The position numbers were made by a program, and so were the translations under genes. 64,000 bases of DNA from Fimbriimonas sp. (GTDB lineage: Bacteria > Armatimonadota > Fimbriimonadia > Fimbriimonadales > Fimbriimonadaceae): positions 1 through 64,000 of the forward strand of contig JARXAE010000024.1 of the NCBI GenBank assembly GCA_029866005.1, written 5' to 3'. This document shows, piece after piece, positions 60,245-64,000 of the stretch; positions within the stretch are counted from its first letter, which is position 1; the number at the start of each line of letters is the position of its first letter. The notes under the pieces were generated by a model. It did not search any database and had not been told where the DNA came from. It worked only from the letters and a program-made list of their open reading frames with translations.

Positions 60245-60805
60245 TCACTCCGCCGAAACAACAAGGGAAAAGCCGTAACTTTTCACCTCTTTTTTCAATT
60301 GTTCTGCGGTCTCGGCAATTGATGCGTCGGTCTCGAACACACAGTCTGCAAATGCGAGCCTTGCTTCAGATTCAAATTGAACCTGAAACATCTGATTACT
60401 GGGTTCTTTAATACCACGTTCTGCGAGACGGGCAAGCTTCGTATCAGGCTGACATTTTGCGATCCAAACAGCGTCAAATCTTGATTGAAGACATGTTTCG
60501 ATGAGCAAGGGGACTTCAAAAAATGTCGCGTTTTGTCGCAAGAGCAGATTAATTATCTGCGGATGAAGGAGCAGGTTAATCTCTCGGCGGAGGTGATGAT
60601 CTTCGGCGATCATTGACCGGAGAAGGGCCGGGGAGACTTCTCCCTGAATACTGAGCAGTTGAGCCAGATCTGCCTGTACGGTGGGATCGAAGAAAATGTC
60701 ACGCGCTGCGGCGTCAGCGCTGGCGCACTGAAATCCCATCCCAGCAAGCAGCTTCAACAGCGTCGACTTGCCTTCGGCAATTCCCCCGGTGACCGCGATT
60801 CGCAT
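60245..60805 (-). CDS. coaE: Dephospho-CoA kinase
   Basis: A 186-residue P-loop kinase catalysing the last step of coenzyme A synthesis. Walker A is GGIAEGKSTLLKLL (family usual GGIGSGKST), then SADAAARDIFFD in place of the normal DADxIAR, EINLLLHPQIINLL, and the core FFEVPLLIETCLQSRFD. C-terminal SIAETAEQLKKEV is the lid/helix end. It follows rpsA but a strong terminator separates the two. About 190 bases without a gene lie beyond it. Confidence 0.93.
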   Translation of the reverse strand: MRIAVTGGIAEGKSTLLKLLAGMGFQCASADAAARDIFFDPTVQADLAQLLSIQGEVSPALLRSMIAEDHHLRREINLLLHPQIINLLLRQNATFFEVPLLIETCLQSRFDAVWIAKCQPDTKLARLAERGIKEPSNQMFQVQFESEARLAFADCVFETDASIAETAEQLKKEVKSYGFSLVVSAE

Positions 60806-60829
60806 CGTTTCCTGACTATATCTGAAAAC

Positions 60830-60858
60830 AAAACGGGGAGCAAGATGCTCCCCGTTTT
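60830..60858 (-). terminator. Strong Rho-independent terminator of rpsA
   Basis: AAAACGGGGAGC (60830-60841) and GCTCCCCGTTTT (60847-60858) form a perfect 12-bp stem with a five-base loop. On the minus strand it is followed by GTTTTCAGA. It ends the rpsA transcript 18 bases after the stop codon. Confidence 0.93.
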
Positions 60859-60876
60859 CTAACTAACTTGAACAAG

Positions 60877-62523
60877 TCAATCTTTCGATTCAGCAGACTC
60901 ATCGCCTGACTTAAGAAGACCCTTGAGCATTCCGAGTCGTTCGCCGATTGTTGCGCCGCCAGTGGCAATTCCACGTCTGGAATCATCATCACCGCCGCCA
61001 CGTCCTCCACGACCGCCGCCTCGAGGACCACCAGGTCCGCCGCCAGTACGCGGCTTGCGATACTCTTCATCCATACCAGCGCCACCAGCACCGGGGCGAA
61101 GCTCGCTTCCACCGCCAAGGGCACGCATCGAGAGCACCATTCGTCGCTCGTCGGCTCGTAAGTCGATGACCTGAACCTCGACTTCCTGATTGTCTTCTAC
61201 GACGTCTTGTGGTCGCTTCAGGCGCCGATAGCTCATTTCGCTGAGCGGCAAGAATGCCTCAGCACCCTCTTCAAGCTTGACGAATGCACCGCTAGTTACT
61301 AGGCGACCGACGTTTACCTTGAGGGTTTGACCGATCTTATAGTTCTGCTTGATCAGCTGCCAAGGATCTGGGAGCACCTGTCGGTGACCGAGTGAGATCT
61401 TTCCGACACCTTGATCGAGACGAAGAACCATAACCTTAATGTCCTGGCCCTCCTTGAACATCTCTTTCGGGTGACTGATTCGCGCCCAGCTCATTTCTGA
61501 GATGTGCAGCAGACCATCAACACCGCCGAGATCAACGAAAGCGCCGTAGTCAGCGAGCCGCCGAACGGTTCCGTCGAGGATGTCGCCAACCTTAATGTTT
61601 TTGAATACCTCTTCTTTTGCCGCACCCTTGGTTTCTTCTTCGGCGAGACGGTTGGATAGAACAACTTTCTTGCGCTCTCGCTCAAGCTCGATCACCTTCA
61701 GCTTCATTGGCTGACCGACGTACTTGTCGATGTTGCGCAGCTTGCCGTTGCCGACGTGGGTCGCAGGAACGAATCCTCTGACTCCGATGTCAACCACAAG
61801 TCCACCCTTGACTCGGTCAATGACCGGAGCCTCAATGGTCGTGCCTTCTTCGTGAGCCTGGATAATCTTTGCCCATTGCTCTTCGAAGACTGCTCGCTTT
61901 CGCGATACGGTTGGGTTTCCGTCGGAACCGGTTGGGTTCAGAACGACAACTAGAAGCTTGTCGTCCACGTTAACATATCCAACGGCAGACGAAAGGTTTT
62001 GCTCGGCCAGCTCGGCGAGAGGGATTACACCCTCGGCTTTGGTGCCTAGGTTGACAAAAACGCGGTCGTTATCAACTTGGATAACGGTTGCTTCAATGAG
62101 ATCACCCTTGCTGAGTCGCTTATAAGTCGAATCGCCAGCTGATTCCGATTCTCCGGAATCGAGCGCATTCATGTACTGCTCGAACAAATCAGAATCGTTC
62201 TTGGTCGTCACACCCTCGGTTGTCGGTGCAACTTCGGCGGCAACCGGCGCCGGAGTTTCGGCGACAACGGGAGCAGCCTCTGGTTCTGCGACGGGGGCGG
62301 ATGCTTCTACAACTTCTGTTGCAGTTGGTTCAGATTCAACAACGGGCTCGCTCGGAGCAGCTGCCTCGACGGCAGGCTCCACAACCTCAGTTGCAGCTGG
62401 TTCAGCTTCGGTAGGTGCGACTTCGGCAGTCGCGGGCTCGGTCAGGGACGCTTCAACAACGGCTTCTACCGGGGCGGTTGCCTCGGACTCAGCGGCTGGC
62501 GTCAAATTCTCATCGACAGTCAT
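60877..62523 (-). CDS. rpsA: Ribosomal protein S1, with unusual tails
   Basis: A 548-residue S1 protein, the mRNA-binding protein of the 30S subunit. Four S1/OB domains are seen: about 138-205 (GDLIEATVIQVDNDRVFVNLG), 225-292 (KGGLVVDIGVRGFVPATHV), 312-380 (GTVRRLADYGAFVDLGGVDG) and 397-465 (NVGRLVTSGAFVKLEEG). An acidic Ala/Glu/Pro/Val-rich region of about 108 residues precedes them, and a GGPRGGGRGGRGGGDDD tail follows, which is RGG-like. E. coli has six domains and neither tail. ATG 62523 is chosen; an ATG at 62553 would read through a leader hairpin. Confidence 0.95.
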   Translation of the reverse strand: MTVDENLTPAAESEATAPVEAVVEASLTEPATAEVAPTEAEPAATEVVEPAVEAAAPSEPVVESEPTATEVVEASAPVAEPEAAPVVAETPAPVAAEVAPTTEGVTTKNDSDLFEQYMNALDSGESESAGDSTYKRLSKGDLIEATVIQVDNDRVFVNLGTKAEGVIPLAELAEQNLSSAVGYVNVDDKLLVVVLNPTGSDGNPTVSRKRAVFEEQWAKIIQAHEEGTTIEAPVIDRVKGGLVVDIGVRGFVPATHVGNGKLRNIDKYVGQPMKLKVIELERERKKVVLSNRLAEEETKGAAKEEVFKNIKVGDILDGTVRRLADYGAFVDLGGVDGLLHISEMSWARISHPKEMFKEGQDIKVMVLRLDQGVGKISLGHRQVLPDPWQLIKQNYKIGQTLKVNVGRLVTSGAFVKLEEGAEAFLPLSEMSYRRLKRPQDVVEDNQEVEVQVIDLRADERRMVLSMRALGGGSELRPGAGGAGMDEEYRKPRTGGGPGGPRGGGRGGRGGGDDDSRRGIATGGATIGERLGMLKGLLKSGDESAESKD

Positions 62524-62537
62524 GGGTTTCTCAGAAA

Positions 62538-62554
62538 CGTGCGCAGGACGCACG
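62538..62554 (-). promoter_or_regulatory. Hairpin in the rpsA leader
   Basis: CGTGCG (62538-62543) pairs with CGCACG (62549-62554) around CAGGA on the plus-strand reading, 15-31 bases upstream of the rpsA start. S1 represses its own translation in E. coli through leader structure, so this is a candidate site. A TATATT box on the minus strand (62562-62567) may be its promoter. Confidence 0.4.
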
Positions 62555-62591
62555 GACTAAGAATATACCCCACAGGTTCTATGGAAGTAGG

Positions 62592-64000
62592 CTACGCGGT
62601 ATGATTCCAGTGTTTTACTGCCGGGTACAACACCGTGTATCTGCCAAAAGCAACCGAGTAATCCGTTCCGGTTGGCAAAATCTTGTCGACAACCTTAACA
62701 ACTTCTTTACAAGCTGATTGGACGTTTGGCCAAACTCCAATTCCCACGCCCGCAAGAATCGCTGCGCCCATTGCAGGGCCCTCATCAACTTCTAGACGAA
62801 CGCAAGGGGCTCCGAAGCAGTCCGCTAGCATTTGAACCCAGAAGTCGCTCTTACTGCCTCCGCTTGTCACGCGGATTTCAGCGGCACTTGCGCCCAACCC
62901 CCGAAGCAGATTGAACGCACCAAGAAGACCGAAGCTGAGTCCTTCGAATACGGCGCGGTCGAAGTCGGATCGGGTCGTTTCGAGTCCAAATCCGGCAAAA
63001 CTTGCTCTCGCGGCCGGGTCGATGTTAGGGCAACGTTCCCCGGTGAGGTAGGGCAAAAACGTCATACCCGAGCCAGGTACGGCGGTTGCCGCGCTTGCCG
63101 AGATTTCGTCGTAGCTTCTCCCCCCTCCGAGTGTGTCGCGGTACCAGCGCAGTGCCCCACCACAACTCAGCATAACTCCCATCGCGTGCCATCCCCGATT
63201 GGCGTGGCAAAAGGTGTGGGCGGCTCCTGAAGGGTCGTGTTCATTGCCCGGCAGAGAGGTGAACACAACACCACTTGTTCCTAGGCTCACGGAGATGATC
63301 CCCGGCTCTACCGCTCCGGTGCCAACGGCAGCAGCAGCTTGGTCACCACCTCCACCAACCACGGGGATTCCCGCATTGAGATGGTCATGCAATGTCGTAT
63401 GTCCGGTGACTTCATCTGATTCGTAGACCTTTGGGAACAGTCCTAGGCTGATTCCGAGAGCCTCGGCAACGGGCTGAGACCATTTGCGATTTTTGACATC
63501 AAAAATTCCCGTTCCGCTTGCATCGCTCACTTCAGCGCCATAATCACCAGTCAGTTTGAACCGGATGTAGTCCTTTGGGAGCAATACTTGGCGGACCTGC
63601 TGAAAGTTCTGAGGCTCGTTGTTCCTTAGCCAGAGGAGCTTGGGGAGCTGAAAACCAGTCAGCGCGGGGTTGCAGGTTAGTTCTTTGAGGCGCTCACTGC
63701 CAATTGTCGTCTCAATTTGCTCACACTCGGCAACGGTTCTTTGATCGTTCCAGAGTAGTGCCGGACGGATAACTTTTCCTTGTGCATCAAGGAAGACCGA
63801 TCCATGCATTTGGCCAGTCACGCCGATGGCATCCGGACTCTTTTCATCAATTTCGGCGAGGCAACTCTCGACTCCTGCCCACCAGTCATCAGGATTTTGC
63901 TCGGTCCAACCAGGCTTGGGGACGCTGATCGGATATTCGGCAGAAGCTTGCTTCAGGACCGTTCCCTTTTCGTCAATTAGAAGAACTTTACAGCCAGATG
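62592..64000 (-). CDS. xylB: Xylulokinase, 5' end beyond the window
   Basis: A FGGY-family kinase phosphorylating D-xylulose, visible for 469 residues; the frame is open to base 64000, so a short N-terminal piece with the first phosphate motif is missing. Seen: VLLIDEKGTVL, VPKPGWTEQNPDDWW, IGVTGQMHGSVFLD, LLWNDQRTVAECEQI, VSDASGTGIFDVKNRKW, GGGDQAAAAVGTG, SVSLGTSGVVF, YLTGERCPNIDP, FEGLSFGLL and VTSGGSKSDFWVQML with DEGPAMGAAILAG. The GQMHG and WNDQRT blocks point to xylulokinase rather than glycerol kinase. It supports pentose use from arabinoxylan. It ends 68 bases before the rpsA start. Confidence 0.93.
   Translation of the reverse strand, partial: SGCKVLLIDEKGTVLKQASAEYPISVPKPGWTEQNPDDWWAGVESCLAEIDEKSPDAIGVTGQMHGSVFLDAQGKVIRPALLWNDQRTVAECEQIETTIGSERLKELTCNPALTGFQLPKLLWLRNNEPQNFQQVRQVLLPKDYIRFKLTGDYGAEVSDASGTGIFDVKNRKWSQPVAEALGISLGLFPKVYESDEVTGHTTLHDHLNAGIPVVGGGGDQAAAAVGTGAVEPGIISVSLGTSGVVFTSLPGNEHDPSGAAHTFCHANRGWHAMGVMLSCGGALRWYRDTLGGGRSYDEISASAATAVPGSGMTFLPYLTGERCPNIDPAARASFAGFGLETTRSDFDRAVFEGLSFGLLGAFNLLRGLGASAAEIRVTSGGSKSDFWVQMLADCFGAPCVRLEVDEGPAMGAAILAGVGIGVWPNVQSACKEVVKVVDKILPTGTDYSVAFGRYTVLYPAVKHWNHTA

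Noticed and set aside
60049-60264. 71-codon minus-strand frame before the FlgT/CsgG-like gene
   Set aside because: It spans the probable promoter and leader, lacks a ribosome site and has no recognisable features.
60866-60877. ACTTGAACAAGT as a further LexA-type operator
   Set aside because: It has a two-base centre unlike the 11-bp sites at lexA and lies at the 3' end of rpsA, not in a promoter.

Overview
The window looks like chromosomal DNA of a Gram-negative-type bacterium from Armatimonadota, most likely the Fimbriimonadia. This rests on recall of families, not on a search. The best marker is the prepilin-like protein at 4025-4786, whose N-terminus ([12 protein letters not shown], then [15 protein letters not shown]) is typical of that phylum. 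Supporting signs are a Kdo transferase and outer-membrane-type proteins (an LPS-bearing cell), many PQQ-like propellers, glycine-rich secreted proteins and a wide glycoside hydrolase set. No phage, transposase, CRISPR or plasmid genes were seen. Gene density is high, and many genes are joined by ATGA or TTGA overlaps.

Layout. 1-5577: a secreted-protein fragment, a DinB-like protein and a tricorn-type protease on the minus strand; divergently, a cobalamin riboswitch whose expression platform abuts a prepilin-like gene, then an esterase. 5641-9422: tRNA-Val, YCII protein, katG, GH18 protein. 9423-11370: a gene-poor stretch around a WD40 gene flanked by 30-bp direct repeats. 11370-17579: hisC, a small orphan, a Ycf46-like ATPase and a three-gene sugar isomerase/dehydrogenase operon. 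17623-20985: polysaccharide export protein, rsmI and a SurA-like foldase. 21047-29331: lexA with a consensus promoter and two matching palindromes, purC (start codon inside a 15-bp hairpin), waaA, purE, a CE2-like esterase, dnaA with a possible origin region, thiamine pyrophosphokinase, an FHA protein and purM. 29386-37752: tRNA-Lys, a two-component system with a Spy/CpxP-like glycine-rich protein, then a tight run hisN-like, ruvX, mltG, a HAD-GtrA fusion, aroE and tsaC.

37797-51333: nagA, dprA, two PQQ-like propellers, a polysaccharide deacetylase, a one-heme protein, GH127, a DUF5060/GH5-like enzyme and nadB. 51323-60052: four consecutive minus-strand genes for secreted or envelope proteins: a FlgT/CsgG-like protein, a large protein with a FlgD-like C-terminus, an Ig-domain/beta-barrel protein and an unknown exported protein. 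I regard these as the best candidate for an undescribed surface system. 60245-64000: coaE, rpsA and the 3' part of xylB.

How the genes fit together. GH127, the GH5-like enzyme, the two esterases, the deacetylase and xylulokinase suggest growth on acylated arabinoxylan or mannan-type polysaccharide; nagA and the GH18 protein add amino-sugar turnover. Housekeeping genes (purC, purE, purM, lexA, dnaA, rpsA, coaE, ruvX, tsaC, aroE, dprA) are interleaved rather than grouped by pathway. The most striking regulatory features are the riboswitch on a pilin-like gene, the hairpin over the purC start, and the paired palindromes at lexA.
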